From assembly GCF_004339565.1 (NCBI RefSeq), contig NZ_SMFZ01000002.1, forward strand, positions 2,976,001 to 3,040,000: a stretch of DNA of 64,000 bases, written 5' to 3'. Below, piece by piece: positions 39,759 to 48,253 of the stretch. The stretch's first letter is position 1, and every line of letters starts with the position of its first letter. The translations under genes and the position numbers were made by a program. The DNA is from Pseudonocardia endophytica. Its GTDB lineage: Bacteria; Actinomycetota; Actinomycetes; Mycobacteriales; Pseudonocardiaceae. The notes under the pieces are model-generated. The model was not told where the DNA came from. It made no database searches and saw nothing but the letters and a program-made list of their open reading frames with translations.

Positions 39759-41060
39759 ATGACCAGTCGCAAGCAGCTCAAGATCCGCGTCCGCGCCCGG
39801 ATGGCGCGCACCGGGGAGAGCTACAGCACCGCCCTGCGCCACGTCGCCGGCCCGGCTCCGGAGACGTCCGTCGGCGGGTACCGGCTGCGCGGAGGCGTGC
39901 ACCCGGAGTCGGCGTCCGTGGCGAACGTGCTGGCCCACCACGGCGTGCGCTCCGGCGGGGCGGAGCTGACCGAGGCGCTGGTGTTCGGCGCCGCGGGCGG
40001 TCCTGGCGCGGGCTACATCCTGTGGGAGTTCGCGCACGACGACAGCCGGCCGGTCGTGATCGGGTTCTCCTCGCAGTGGCAGTACCACGACCGGGCGTTG
40101 CTCTCCTCGCTCGAGCGGCTCGGCGTTCCGGCCAGGGTGCACCGCACGGCGGGCTCGGTCGGCGCCGCCGGCGTCCTCGCCGAGAGCCTGGCCGACGGCG
40201 CGCCGGCGATCGTCTGGCCGGACCGGGTCGGGCTCGGGTACCGGCACCTCCCGGCGTCGATGGACGGGATGGGCGGCCACCCCGTCGTCGTGCACGGGAC
40301 GTCCGGCGACGCCTGTCTCGTCGACGACCGGACGCTGGCACGTCTGTCCGTGCCGGCCGACGAGCTCGCCGCGGCCCGCGCCCGTGTCGGCTCCTACCGC
40401 AACCTGCTGGTCGCCCCGGCGCCGGCGGGCGACGTGCCGGTGCCGGTCCTGCAGGCCGCGCTGCGGTCCGGGATCGCGGACTGCGCCGCCCGCCTCGCCG
40501 GGACGTCCACGTCGTTCGCGCTGCCCGCCTGGCGCAAGTGGTCGCGGCTGATGACCGACGCGAAGGCGGCGAAGGGATGGCCAAGGGTGTTCGACGACGG
40601 CCGTGGGCTGGTGGACGCGCTGGCGTCGATCTGGGAGGGCGCCTCTCCGGCCGGGATGACCGGTGGACACCTGCGCGATCTGACTGCCGACATGCTCGAC
40701 CAGGCGAGTCCGGTCATCGACACGCCGCTCGACAGGGCGGCTGCGGCGTGGCGGGAAGCCGCCGGTGCTTGGCGGGCGGTCGCCGAGACCGCGCTGCCGA
40801 TCGAGGTCCCGGCGTTCGCCCGCCTCCGCGAGCTCACCGCCGCCGTCCAGGAGTCGATCACCGCGGAGGGTGACGCCGGACGGGACGACGCCGCGCGGGA
40901 CGCCGCCCAGCTGTGGGCGCTGCGGGCCGGGCTGAGTGCCGAGCCGCCGCTGGGCCCGTCGGAGCGGACGGACCTGTTCGCCGCGCTGGCCGGGGCACTG
41001 GGCCGGGTGCACGACGCGGAGCGCGCCGCCGTCGGCGAGCTCACCGGGATCGAGGGCTGA
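39759..41060 (+). CDS. BtrH-like / DUF4872 protein with N-terminal basic TGESY motif
   Basis: A 433-aa protein. The first 30 residues read MTSRKQLKIRVRARMARTGE then SYSTALRHV, a basic helical segment (ARMARTGESY..ALR) that recurs at the start of various actinobacterial proteins and may bind DNA or a partner. Next comes a BtrH-N-type papain-like domain: LRGGVHPESASVANVLAHHG, EALVFGAAGGPGAGYILWEF, then a C-terminal helical DUF4872-like region (RKWSRLMTDAKAAKGWPRVF). BtrH is an acyltransferase of butirosin synthesis that moves a side chain from carrier protein to an aminoglycoside; the usual Cys in the BtrH nucleophile position is not evident (HHGVRSGGAELTEALVFG), so activity is doubtful. No biosynthetic cluster is nearby. 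Followed by a perfect terminator. Confidence 0.65.
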   Translation: MTSRKQLKIRVRARMARTGESYSTALRHVAGPAPETSVGGYRLRGGVHPESASVANVLAHHGVRSGGAELTEALVFGAAGGPGAGYILWEFAHDDSRPVVIGFSSQWQYHDRALLSSLERLGVPARVHRTAGSVGAAGVLAESLADGAPAIVWPDRVGLGYRHLPASMDGMGGHPVVVHGTSGDACLVDDRTLARLSVPADELAAARARVGSYRNLLVAPAPAGDVPVPVLQAALRSGIADCAARLAGTSTSFALPAWRKWSRLMTDAKAAKGWPRVFDDGRGLVDALASIWEGASPAGMTGGHLRDLTADMLDQASPVIDTPLDRAAAAWREAAGAWRAVAETALPIEVPAFARLRELTAAVQESITAEGDAGRDDAARDAAQLWALRAGLSAEPPLGPSERTDLFAALAGALGRVHDAERAAVGELTGIEG

Positions 41061-41065
41061 CGCCG

Positions 41066-41098
41066 GTGCCCGGGCCGGCGAGCAGCCGGCCCGGGCAC
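41066..41098. terminator. Perfect 14 bp stem terminator
   Basis: GTGCCCGGGCCGGC and GCCGGCCCGGGCAC pair around a 5-base GAGCA loop, 6 bp after the BtrH-like stop and 9 bp before the end of the convergent membrane protein gene. Likely bidirectional. Confidence 0.85.
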
Positions 41099-41106
41099 GG
41101 CCGGAC

Positions 41107-41478
41107 TCAGGCCGTGGCGGTCGCGCGCCGGCCCAGCGCCGGGCGGACCATCACCACCCCGACGACCGCGAGCGCCAGCAGGAGCACGCTGACGACGGCC
41201 ATCCAGACCGGCATCTCGCCGAGCCCCAGGATCGGCAGCAGGGCCGAGAGGATCCGGAACACGACGGCGATCCACATCGCCACCCGGCCGCCCGCCGACC
41301 CGCGCAGGCCGAACCACGCGAGCACCGGGACGAGCGCGAGCACTCCCAGCCCGGCGCCGATCCATTCGGACCCGGGCGGCGCCGCGTCCGGCGCGGGCAG
41401 GGCCAGCGACCCGACGATGTCGATCACGGCCAGGACGACGAGCAGTATCGCGCCACGCATCACGCGGGAATCGGACAT
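41107..41478 (-). CDS. Small four-helix membrane protein, module 1
   Basis: A 123-aa protein with four hydrophobic segments (AILLVVLAVIDIVGSLAL; WIGAGLGVLALVPVLAWFGL; VAMWIAVVFRILSALLPILG; VWMAVVSVLLLALAVVGVVM) and a short basic tail. It resembles the 118-aa protein at 44248 in length, helix layout and details such as V(I/V)D(I/V)VG in helix 1 and a basic loop after helix 2. It is divergent from the histidine kinase gene at 41619, as the related gene is from the second kinase. Function unknown; it may be sensed by, or under the control of, the adjacent two-component system. Confidence 0.65.
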   Translation of the reverse strand: MSDSRVMRGAILLVVLAVIDIVGSLALPAPDAAPPGSEWIGAGLGVLALVPVLAWFGLRGSAGGRVAMWIAVVFRILSALLPILGLGEMPVWMAVVSVLLLALAVVGVVMVRPALGRRATATA

Positions 41479-41606
41479 GACAGCCTCCGGGAGGGACAGG
41501 GGACGACTGCCGGGAACGATCGGTGATCACGACCCCGCGCCACATCGTGGCGGGAACGGGCCGGACCCTCCGTGCGAGCACGGGTAACACGGGGGCGCCG
41601 CCGACC

Positions 41607-41612
41607 TAGTGT
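41607..41612 (+). promoter_or_regulatory. -10 box of a probable leaderless promoter (kinase 1)
   Basis: TAGTGT, then 6 bases (TCGGAC), then the ATG at 41619. A weak -35 GTAACA lies 17 bases upstream of the box. Confidence 0.5.
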
Positions 41613-41618
41613 TCGGAC

Positions 41619-43589
41619 ATGACCTGGCCGCGCGCCCTCTCGGTGCTGCTCACCGTGCTCGCCGTGGCGCTCGTGGTCGGCGCGACCGCACTCCCGGGCA
41701 CGGACCCCGTCGGGCCGCTGCTCGGCGTCCTGCTGGCCCTGCCGATGCTGGCGCTCGGGCTGGTGATCGCCGCCCGCCGCCGGAGCACCGTGATCGGTCC
41801 GCTGCTGTGCCTGTCCGGGTTCGCCGCCTGCCTGAACGCGTTCACCGACGCCTACGCGGTCTCGGTGCAGATCGGCGCCGACCCGCCCGGCGCGTGGCTG
41901 GTGGTCCCGCTGGCGCTGCAGATGGCGTGGATGTGGTGGTTCGTCCCGCTGGCGCTGCTGGCGCTGTACTTCCCGGAGGGGCGCCTGCCGAGCCGTCGGT
42001 GGCGTCCGGTCGCGGTCGCGCTGCCTGCGGTCGCCGTGCTCTCGGCCGCGCTCGGGGCGGTCGCGCCCGGCCCGTTCCAGGCTCCGAACCCGGACTTCCC
42101 GCACACGCTCGGCACGCTCCCGGACTGGACGACCGTGCCGGTGTACGCGCTGTCCTTCGTGTTCCTGGGCCTCCTGGTCGCCGCGGCGGTCGCGCTGGTG
42201 CGCCGCCGCCGGTCCTCGGACGACCCGGTGCGGCGGGCCCAGCTGCGCTGGCTGGCGCTGGCCGGGATGTGGCTGCCGGTGACGCTGCTGTTGTGCATGG
42301 GGAGCTTCCTGACGCTCGGGTCACCGGCTCTCGTCGTGATCGGGCTGGTCGGGCTGTACCTGTCCGTCCCGGCCGCGACGGCCGTCGCGATGCTGCGGCA
42401 CGACCTCTACGACGTCGACCGCGCGTTCAGCGTCACGCTCACCTGGACGACGCTGGCCGGCGCGCTCCTCGTGGTCTACGCGGCCGTCGCGTTCGCGGGC
42501 GGGGTCGTGTTCGGGGGCGAGTCGGCGCCGGTCGCGGCCGCGGCGACGGCCGTGTGCGCGCTCGCGCTCGCCCCGCTGCGGACCCGGCTGCAACGACGGG
42601 TGGACCGGCGCGTGTACCCGGAACGCCGGGCCGCGCTCGCCGCCGTCGGATCGCTGCGCGACAAGGCCCGGGACGGCACGGCTCGGCCGGAGCAGCTGCA
42701 GGACGCGCTGCGCGCGGCGCTGCGGGATCCGCGGCTGCGGGTCGGTTACCGCCCGCCCGGGACGGACACGCTGGTCGACGCCGACGGCGAGCCGCTCGAC
42801 CCCGGCCCGTCGCTCTGGGTGCCGGTGCTGCGCGACGGGCGCGAGGTCGGTGTGCTGCTGCGCGGCGACCGTGGGTCCCGGGAGCTGCTGCGTGAGATCG
42901 CCGACGCGGCCGGGCTGCTGGTCGAGGTCGTCGGGCTGCGGCTGGAGCTGAACCGGGCCGTGGTCGAGGCCGAGTCCAGCCGCGCCCGCCTGCTCTCGGT
43001 GTCCTACGCCGAGCGCCGCCGCCTGGAGCGCGACCTGCACGACGGCGCCCAGCAGCGGCTCGTCTCGCTCGGCATGTCGTTGCGGCTGGCCCAGCGCCAC
43101 CTCGACACGGGCACGGCCGACGGCACCGTCGACATGGACGGCGTGCTCGACTCGGCCGTGGCCGAGCTGTCCACCGCGGTGGCGGAGCTGCGCCAGATCG
43201 CGAACGGCCTGCGCCCCAGCTGTCTCGACGACGGCCTCGGGCCCGCCCTGCGCAGCCTGACCGCGACGACCCCGCTTGCTGTCGACCTGGACGTCGCCCC
43301 CGGTGAGGTGCCGGACGACACGGCGACCACGGCCTACTACGTGGCCAGCGAGGCGCTGGCGAACGCGGTGAAGCACGCGTCGGCGACCCGGCTGAGCCTC
43401 GGTGTCGCCCGCGAGGAGGGACGGCTGCGCATCGACGTCCGCGACGACGGCCGGGGCGGTGCCGCGGCACGGCCGGGCGGCGGGCTGGACGGGCTCGCCG
43501 ACCGGGTCGCCGCCGCGGGCGGGATCCTGACCGTGACCAGCACGGTCGCCGGCACGTCGGTCGCCGCGGAGCTCCCGTGCGGATCGTGA
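41619..43589 (+). CDS. NarL-type sensor histidine kinase, module 1
   Basis: A 656-aa membrane kinase. About seven to eight N-terminal membrane segments (residues 1-310, for example ALSVLLTVLAVALVVGATAL, WMWWFVPLALLALYFPEG) are followed by a GAF-like linker, then a HisKA_3 dimerisation domain with the phospho-acceptor His at about 474 in RRRLERDLHDGAQQRLVSLG, and a HATPase domain (SEALANAVKHASATRLSLGV, DDGRGGAAARPGGGLDGLAD). It autophosphorylates and passes phosphate to the response regulator encoded next, whose start overlaps its end by 13 bp. The signal is unknown. It is paralogous to the kinase at 45395. Confidence 0.9.
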   Translation: MTWPRALSVLLTVLAVALVVGATALPGTDPVGPLLGVLLALPMLALGLVIAARRRSTVIGPLLCLSGFAACLNAFTDAYAVSVQIGADPPGAWLVVPLALQMAWMWWFVPLALLALYFPEGRLPSRRWRPVAVALPAVAVLSAALGAVAPGPFQAPNPDFPHTLGTLPDWTTVPVYALSFVFLGLLVAAAVALVRRRRSSDDPVRRAQLRWLALAGMWLPVTLLLCMGSFLTLGSPALVVIGLVGLYLSVPAATAVAMLRHDLYDVDRAFSVTLTWTTLAGALLVVYAAVAFAGGVVFGGESAPVAAAATAVCALALAPLRTRLQRRVDRRVYPERRAALAAVGSLRDKARDGTARPEQLQDALRAALRDPRLRVGYRPPGTDTLVDADGEPLDPGPSLWVPVLRDGREVGVLLRGDRGSRELLREIADAAGLLVEVVGLRLELNRAVVEAESSRARLLSVSYAERRRLERDLHDGAQQRLVSLGMSLRLAQRHLDTGTADGTVDMDGVLDSAVAELSTAVAELRQIANGLRPSCLDDGLGPALRSLTATTPLAVDLDVAPGEVPDDTATTAYYVASEALANAVKHASATRLSLGVAREEGRLRIDVRDDGRGGAAARPGGGLDGLADRVAAAGGILTVTSTVAGTSVAAELPCGS

Positions 43590-44227
43590 TCGGGGAGGAC
43601 TCGGCGCTGTTCCGGGAGGGGTTGGCCCGCATTCTGGCCGACGCCGGGTACGCGGTCGTCGCGACGGCGTCCGACGCACCGTCCACGGTGGACGCGGTGC
43701 TCGAGCACGGGCCGGACCTCGCCGTCGTCGACATCCGGATGCCGCCGGAGGGCCGCGACGACGGCGCCCGGGCGGCCCGGGAGATCCGGGCCGCCCGGCC
43801 GGGCCAACCGATCGTGCTGCTCTCCCAGCACGTCGAGACCCGGCACTCGGTGGAGCTCGTGCCGACCGGTGGGTTCGGCTACCTGCTCAAGGACCGGGTG
43901 CTCGACGTCGCCGACTTCCTGGACGCGCTGGAGCGGGTGGCGGCCGGTGGGTCGGCGCTCGATCCGGAGGTGGTGTCCCGGCTGATCGGGCAACGCCGGG
44001 AGATCGACCGGCTGGCCCGCCTGAGCCCGCGCGAGCGGGAGGTGCTGACGTTGATGGCCGAGGGCCGCACGAACCGCGGTATCGCGCGCCGCCTGCACCT
44101 GACGGAGCGGACCGTGGAGACGCACACCGGTTCGATCATCGGGAAGCTCGGCCTGGTCCCGTCCGACGAGGACCACATCCGGGTGCTGGCGGTCCTGGCG
44201 CACCTGGAGGCGCACCCGCAGGGATGA
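43577..44227 (+). CDS. NarL/FixJ-type response regulator, module 1
   Basis: A 216-aa regulator: receiver domain with phospho-acceptor Asp52 in LAVVDIRMPPEG, acidic pair E7/D8 (GEDSALFREG), and Lys in FGYLLKDRV; then a LuxR-type HTH (LSPREREVLTLMAEGRTNRG, ARRLHLTERTVETHTGSIIG) at residues 150-205. The GTG start lies inside the kinase gene, so the two are translationally coupled. It should bind DNA as a dimer and could act on the small membrane genes nearby. Its gene converges on the membrane protein at 44248 with a 20 bp gap. Confidence 0.92.
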   Translation: MRIVIGEDSALFREGLARILADAGYAVVATASDAPSTVDAVLEHGPDLAVVDIRMPPEGRDDGARAAREIRAARPGQPIVLLSQHVETRHSVELVPTGGFGYLLKDRVLDVADFLDALERVAAGGSALDPEVVSRLIGQRREIDRLARLSPREREVLTLMAEGRTNRGIARRLHLTERTVETHTGSIIGKLGLVPSDEDHIRVLAVLAHLEAHPQG

Positions 44228-44247
44228 CGGGTGCACCGACCAGAGGG

Positions 44248-44604
44248 TCATCGGGCTCCGGCACCCGCCCTGCGCAGTGCCGGGAGGACGAGGCCGCAGC
44301 CGACGAGCGTCAGCAGCACGAGCGCTCCGGCGAACACGACCACCCCGCCCGGCACGTCCCCGACGAAGAACGCCGGCACGGCCGTCGCGGCGGAGACGAG
44401 CCGGACGACGACGAGCGCGACCGTCGGCCACCGCTCCCCGCGCCACGCCCACCAGATCAGGACCAGCGAGATCAGACCGAGCACGGTGCCCAGCACCGCG
44501 ATCGACATCGGTGGGTTGGTGCCGTCGGTGGTGAACACGCCGACGACGTCCACGAGGGACAGCAGCCCGAGCAGTACCAGCCCGGTCCGCACGGCGGCGC
44601 TCAT
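44248..44604 (-). CDS. Small four-helix membrane protein, module 2
   Basis: A 118-aa protein with four membrane segments (TGLVLLGLLSLVDVVGVF; MSIAVLGTVLGLISLVLIWW; VALVVVRLVSAATAVPAFFV; GVVVFAGALVLLTLVGCGLV) and a basic tail RRAGAGAR. Similar in layout to the protein at 41107. The ATG overlaps the stop of the upstream membrane protein gene by four bases (44601-44604), so the pair is co-translated. The promoter would be in the 131 bp gap that also serves the second histidine kinase. No function known. Confidence 0.65.
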   Translation of the reverse strand: MSAAVRTGLVLLGLLSLVDVVGVFTTDGTNPPMSIAVLGTVLGLISLVLIWWAWRGERWPTVALVVVRLVSAATAVPAFFVGDVPGGVVVFAGALVLLTLVGCGLVLPALRRAGAGAR

Positions 44605-45263
44605 CGCGAACCCCCGGCGACCGCGGCGGTCCAGGCGAACCCGAGCGTGGTCAGCGCCCAGGCGAGCGCGTCCAGCAGGTGGTTCGGGACGACGACGGCG
44701 AACACCAGGTGCAGCGGCTGGGACACGATCAGCGCGACGGCGACCCAGCGCGGCAGCACCTTCCAGAGCGCCACGCCCAGCAGGACGGTGCCGAGGATGT
44801 GCCCGGCCACGAACACCAGCGAGGCGACCGACACGGTCGGCTCGGCGTTGACGGCGTCCATCAGCGACGCGACGGTTCCGGGAGGTGCTCCGGAGCTCGC
44901 GCCGGCGAGCGGCATCTGGTCGGTGGCGGCGAGCCAGAACAGGCTGGTGAACCCGAGCCAGGCGAGCGTCGCGGCGATCCGGCCGAGCACCGGCCGGGCG
45001 GCCGCGGCGGCCCGGCCGACGACCAGCACGCCGAGCGGCAGCGTGAGCAGCGCCAGGTAGGCGAGCCACAGCACGGCGGTCTGCGTGCCCGGCGCCGCGG
45101 CGATCTTGTCCACGATCGTGCGGCTGGAGTCGTCGGTGGAGTAGGGCAGGATCCCGCGCAGCACGGAGACGGCGAGCGGTCCGGCGGCGGCGAGCAGCAC
45201 CAGGCCCGGCAGGCGGGTGGTGCGGGCCGCGCCGGTGGGCGGGGCGGGTGCGGTGGTTGTCAT
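44601..45263 (-). CDS. Six- to seven-helix membrane protein (DUF4386-like)
   Basis: A 220-aa integral membrane protein. Features: Pro/Ala-rich start, helices LPGLVLLAAAGPLAVSVLRG, AVLWLAYLALLTLPLGVLVV, VLGRIAATLAWLGFTSLFWL, SVASLVFVAGHILGTVLLGV, WVAVALIVSQPLHLVFAVVV and ALAWALTTLGFAWTAAVAGG. The layout, with an extracytoplasmic loop after helix 1 containing YSTDDSSRTIVDKIAAAPG, recalls DUF4386 proteins, without certainty. It is divergent from the histidine kinase at 45395 and precedes the small four-helix gene in the same operon. Confidence 0.65.
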   Translation of the reverse strand: MTTTAPAPPTGAARTTRLPGLVLLAAAGPLAVSVLRGILPYSTDDSSRTIVDKIAAAPGTQTAVLWLAYLALLTLPLGVLVVGRAAAAARPVLGRIAATLAWLGFTSLFWLAATDQMPLAGASSGAPPGTVASLMDAVNAEPTVSVASLVFVAGHILGTVLLGVALWKVLPRWVAVALIVSQPLHLVFAVVVPNHLLDALAWALTTLGFAWTAAVAGGSR

Positions 45264-45394
45264 GGCCGGAGAGCCTGCGGCCGGCCGGCGCCCACCGGAC
45301 AGGGACGTCGATCGGGCATGACCCGGGCGGTTTCCCGGGTCCACCCGGGAACCGGTCCGGGACAGCGGACCCCCGGCTGCGCCACACTTCCGCC

Positions 45395-47410
45395 GTGAGC
45401 AGCCCCTCCCGCATCGGCACGACGGTCGCGTTCGCGCTGTCCGCGCTCGTCGTGCTCGAGCTCGGGACCGGCGTGAGCGCCGCGATCGCGGCCGGGTGGA
45501 CGCTCTCCGAGGCGATCGACGCGTTCGTCGTCACGAACGCGGCGATCGGGCTGTCCTGCGGTGTCGCCGGGGTGCTGATCGCGTGGCAGCGACCGCGCAA
45601 CCCGGTCGGCTGGCTGCTGCTCGCGGCCGCGGTGAGCCAGTCCGGCACCGTGGCCGGCGCACCACCGCTCGACCTCGCGGTGCAGCACGGCGCGTCCGAG
45701 CCGATGCTGCGGACGCTCGCCACCCTGTCCGGCTACGCCTGGCCGTGGTCGATCGCGACGTTCCTCCCGCTGGCGCTGCTGCTGTTCCCGGACGGCGGGC
45801 TGACCGGCCGGTTCCGGCGCTCCGCCGCCGCGCTCGCGGTGCTCAACGGTCCGCTGTTCGCGGTGCACGTCGCGGGCGACGGCGTCGCCGGTGACCCGGT
45901 CCAGCCGTGGCTGGTGATCCCGGCGATCACGACGGTCGGGACCGCCGTCGAGATCCTGAACCTGCTCGTCTACGTGCTGGCCGTGATCGGCCTCGTGGTG
46001 CGCTACCGGCGCGGCGACGAGCAGCGGCGCAGGCAGCTGCTGTGGCTGGTGCTGGCGCTCGTGCTGGTCGTGGTCGTCATCGTGCCGTGGGGGCTGTTCG
46101 ACGCAGGCCCGATCCTGCAGCTGCTGGCGATCGCGCTGGTGCCCGCGTCGATCGCGGTCGCGGTGCTGCGCCACCAGCTGCTCGACATCCGGCTGGTGCT
46201 GTCCCGGACCGTGCTCTACGTGGTGCTGACCGCGCTGGTGGCGGCGACGTACCTCGGGCTCGTCACGCTCGCGAACCGGGTACTCGCCGGCTCGTTGCCG
46301 GGCAACGCGGTGCTGGCCGCGCTCGTCGTCGCGATCGCGTTCCACCCCGTGCGGGTGCGGCTGCAGCGGCTGGTCGACCGCGCGCTCTACGGGGACCGGT
46401 CGGACCCGGTCCGCGCGCTGTCCGGGATGGGGGAGCGGCTGCGCGCCGGAGACCCCGGCGACGGGATCGGGCCGGTGCTGGCGGCCGTGTGCGACGCGCT
46501 GCGGCTGCCGTCCGCGGCGGTCGTGCGGGACGGGATCGAGCGGGCCCGCCACGGTTCGCCCGACGGCGCGGTCGAGTCGGTGCCGCTCGTGTACCGCGGG
46601 GAGGAGGTCGGTGCGCTGGTCGTCGGTGTCCGGTCCGGGCAGCGGGCACTCGACCGCACCGACCGGGCCGCGCTGGACGTGCTCGCCGCACCACTCGCCG
46701 TCGCGGTACGGGCGACGGAGCTGTCCGCGTCGCTGCAACGGTCCCGCGAACGGATCGTCGCCGCCCGCGAGGAGGAACGACGACGGCTGCGCCGCGACCT
46801 GCACGACGGCCTCGGCCCGGTGCTCACCGGCATCTCGTTCCAGGCCGACGCCGCGGGCAACCTCCTCGCGTCCGACCCGGCAAGGGCCGCCGAGCTGCTG
46901 ACCGCGCTGCGGGCCGCCGCCACCGAGGCGATCCAGGACGTCCGCCGCCTCGTGCACGACCTGCGCCCGCCCGCGCTCGACGAGCTCGGCCTCGTCGGTG
47001 CGCTGCGGCAGCACGCCGACCAGCTCGGCGCCGGGGCACCGGCCGTCGACGTGCTGGCGCCGGACGAGCTGCCGCCGCTGCCCGCGGCCGCCGAGGTCGC
47101 CGCCTACCGGATCGGGGCCGAGGCGCTGACCAACGCCGTCCGGCACGCCGGAGCCGGGCACGTCACGCTGACCATCGCGGTCGGTGACGAGCTCGAGCTC
47201 GACGTCCGCGACGACGGCGGCTCCGAGGGCGGGTGGACACCCGGCGTCGGGCTCACCTCGATGACGGAACGCGCCGCGGAGCTGGGCGGATCGGTGCGGC
47301 TCACGGCCGGTTCCGACGGCGGGCGGGTCGTCGCTCGGCTGCCTCTGGGCAGTGTCGTGCCCGCGGACGCCGTCGCTGAGGTGACCCGTACCCGGGAGAC
47401 GGTCGCGTGA
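45395..47410 (+). CDS. NarL-type sensor histidine kinase, module 2
   Basis: A 671-aa membrane kinase with seven to eight N-terminal membrane segments (for example TTVAFALSALVVLELGTGVS; IATFLPLALLLFPDG; QLLWLVLALVLVVVVIVPWG), the WQRPRNPVGWLLL loop common to this family, a GAF-like linker, and a HisKA_3 domain with His at about 470 in RRRLRRDLHDGLGPVLTGIS, then HATPase (GAEALTNAVRHAGAGHVTL, GVGLTSMTERAAELGG). The GTG start is taken because homology begins there and a weak CACACT box lies 6 bases upstream. Its stop overlaps the response regulator start (GTGA). A paralogue of the kinase at 41619. Confidence 0.9.
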   Translation: MSSPSRIGTTVAFALSALVVLELGTGVSAAIAAGWTLSEAIDAFVVTNAAIGLSCGVAGVLIAWQRPRNPVGWLLLAAAVSQSGTVAGAPPLDLAVQHGASEPMLRTLATLSGYAWPWSIATFLPLALLLFPDGGLTGRFRRSAAALAVLNGPLFAVHVAGDGVAGDPVQPWLVIPAITTVGTAVEILNLLVYVLAVIGLVVRYRRGDEQRRRQLLWLVLALVLVVVVIVPWGLFDAGPILQLLAIALVPASIAVAVLRHQLLDIRLVLSRTVLYVVLTALVAATYLGLVTLANRVLAGSLPGNAVLAALVVAIAFHPVRVRLQRLVDRALYGDRSDPVRALSGMGERLRAGDPGDGIGPVLAAVCDALRLPSAAVVRDGIERARHGSPDGAVESVPLVYRGEEVGALVVGVRSGQRALDRTDRAALDVLAAPLAVAVRATELSASLQRSRERIVAAREEERRRLRRDLHDGLGPVLTGISFQADAAGNLLASDPARAAELLTALRAAATEAIQDVRRLVHDLRPPALDELGLVGALRQHADQLGAGAPAVDVLAPDELPPLPAAAEVAAYRIGAEALTNAVRHAGAGHVTLTIAVGDELELDVRDDGGSEGGWTPGVGLTSMTERAAELGGSVRLTAGSDGGRVVARLPLGSVVPADAVAEVTRTRETVA

Positions 47411-48063
47411 CGGTCCGCGTCGTGATCGCCGACGACCATCCCGTCGTGCGCGACGGGCTCTCCGCCCTGCTCGCCTCCCGCGACGGCATCGAGGTGGCCG
47501 GGACGGCGTCCGGCGGGCGGGAAGCCGTCCGCCAGGCGGTCACGCTGGCGCCGGACGTGCTCGTGCTCGACCTGCAGATGCCCGACCTGCACGGTGTCGC
47601 CGCCGCCCGCGAGATCGCCCGCGCCGCCCCGGACGTCGCCGTGCTGATGCTGACGATGTTCGACGACGACGACTCCGTGTTCGCCGCCATGCGCGCCGGC
47701 GCCCGCGGCTACCTGCTCAAGGGCGCCGGCCAGGACGAGATCGTGCGCGGCGTGCAGGCCGTCGCCGCAGGGGAGGCGATCTTCGGACCCGGCGTGGCGC
47801 GACGGGTGCTCGGCCAGCTCTCCGGCCCGTCCGCCGACTCCGAACCGTTCCCGGAGCTCACCCCGCGGGAACGGCAGGTGCTCGAGCTGCTGACCGCCGG
47901 GCTCACGACCGTCGCGATCGGACAGAAGCTGGGACTGGCCGGCAAGACCGTCGCGAACCACCTGTCGTCGGTGTTCACGAAGCTGCAGGTGCACGGCAGG
48001 GCGGAGGCCGTCGAGCGGGCCCGGCGGGCCGGTGTCGGGGAGCCGGAGCGACGCAGTCCCTGA
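47407..48063 (+). CDS. NarL/FixJ-type response regulator, module 2
   Basis: A 218-aa regulator: acidic pocket D9/D10 (IADDHPVVRDG), phospho-acceptor Asp55 in VLVLDLQMPDLHG, Thr in VLMLTMFDDDDSV, Lys in ARGYLLKGAGQDE, and a C-terminal LuxR HTH (LTPRERQVLELLTAGLTTVA, GKTVANHLSSVFTKLQVHGR). Overlaps the kinase stop by four bases. The pair is complete and should signal on its own. Likely targets are the divergent membrane genes. Confidence 0.93.
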   Translation: MTVRVVIADDHPVVRDGLSALLASRDGIEVAGTASGGREAVRQAVTLAPDVLVLDLQMPDLHGVAAAREIARAAPDVAVLMLTMFDDDDSVFAAMRAGARGYLLKGAGQDEIVRGVQAVAAGEAIFGPGVARRVLGQLSGPSADSEPFPELTPRERQVLELLTAGLTTVAIGQKLGLAGKTVANHLSSVFTKLQVHGRAEAVERARRAGVGEPERRSP

Positions 48064-48192
48064 CCGCCCGCCTCCGACCGTTCGCCGACGACGGCGGGTC
48101 GGTCCCCGAGCGTTCCTGGCCCGTGCCGGACGGGGCGGGTCATGGTGGTCGCCCAGGGTCACAGATCGGTGACGGCACGCTCTTACCGTCCG

Positions 48193-48219
48193 GCAACCAT
48201 CGCGTTGCGACACGGCAAC
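48193..48219 (+). promoter_or_regulatory. Three phased GCAAC/GTTGC half-sites
   Basis: GCAAC (48193), GTTGC (48204) and GCAAC (48215) start exactly 11 bp apart, about one helical turn, in alternating orientation, 35 bp before the next gene. The half-site is the same as in the dyads at 20609 and 20845. Confidence 0.4.
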
Positions 48220-48253
48220 ACCGTGCCCCGATCGTGGTGGTGTGGAGGCGCGG

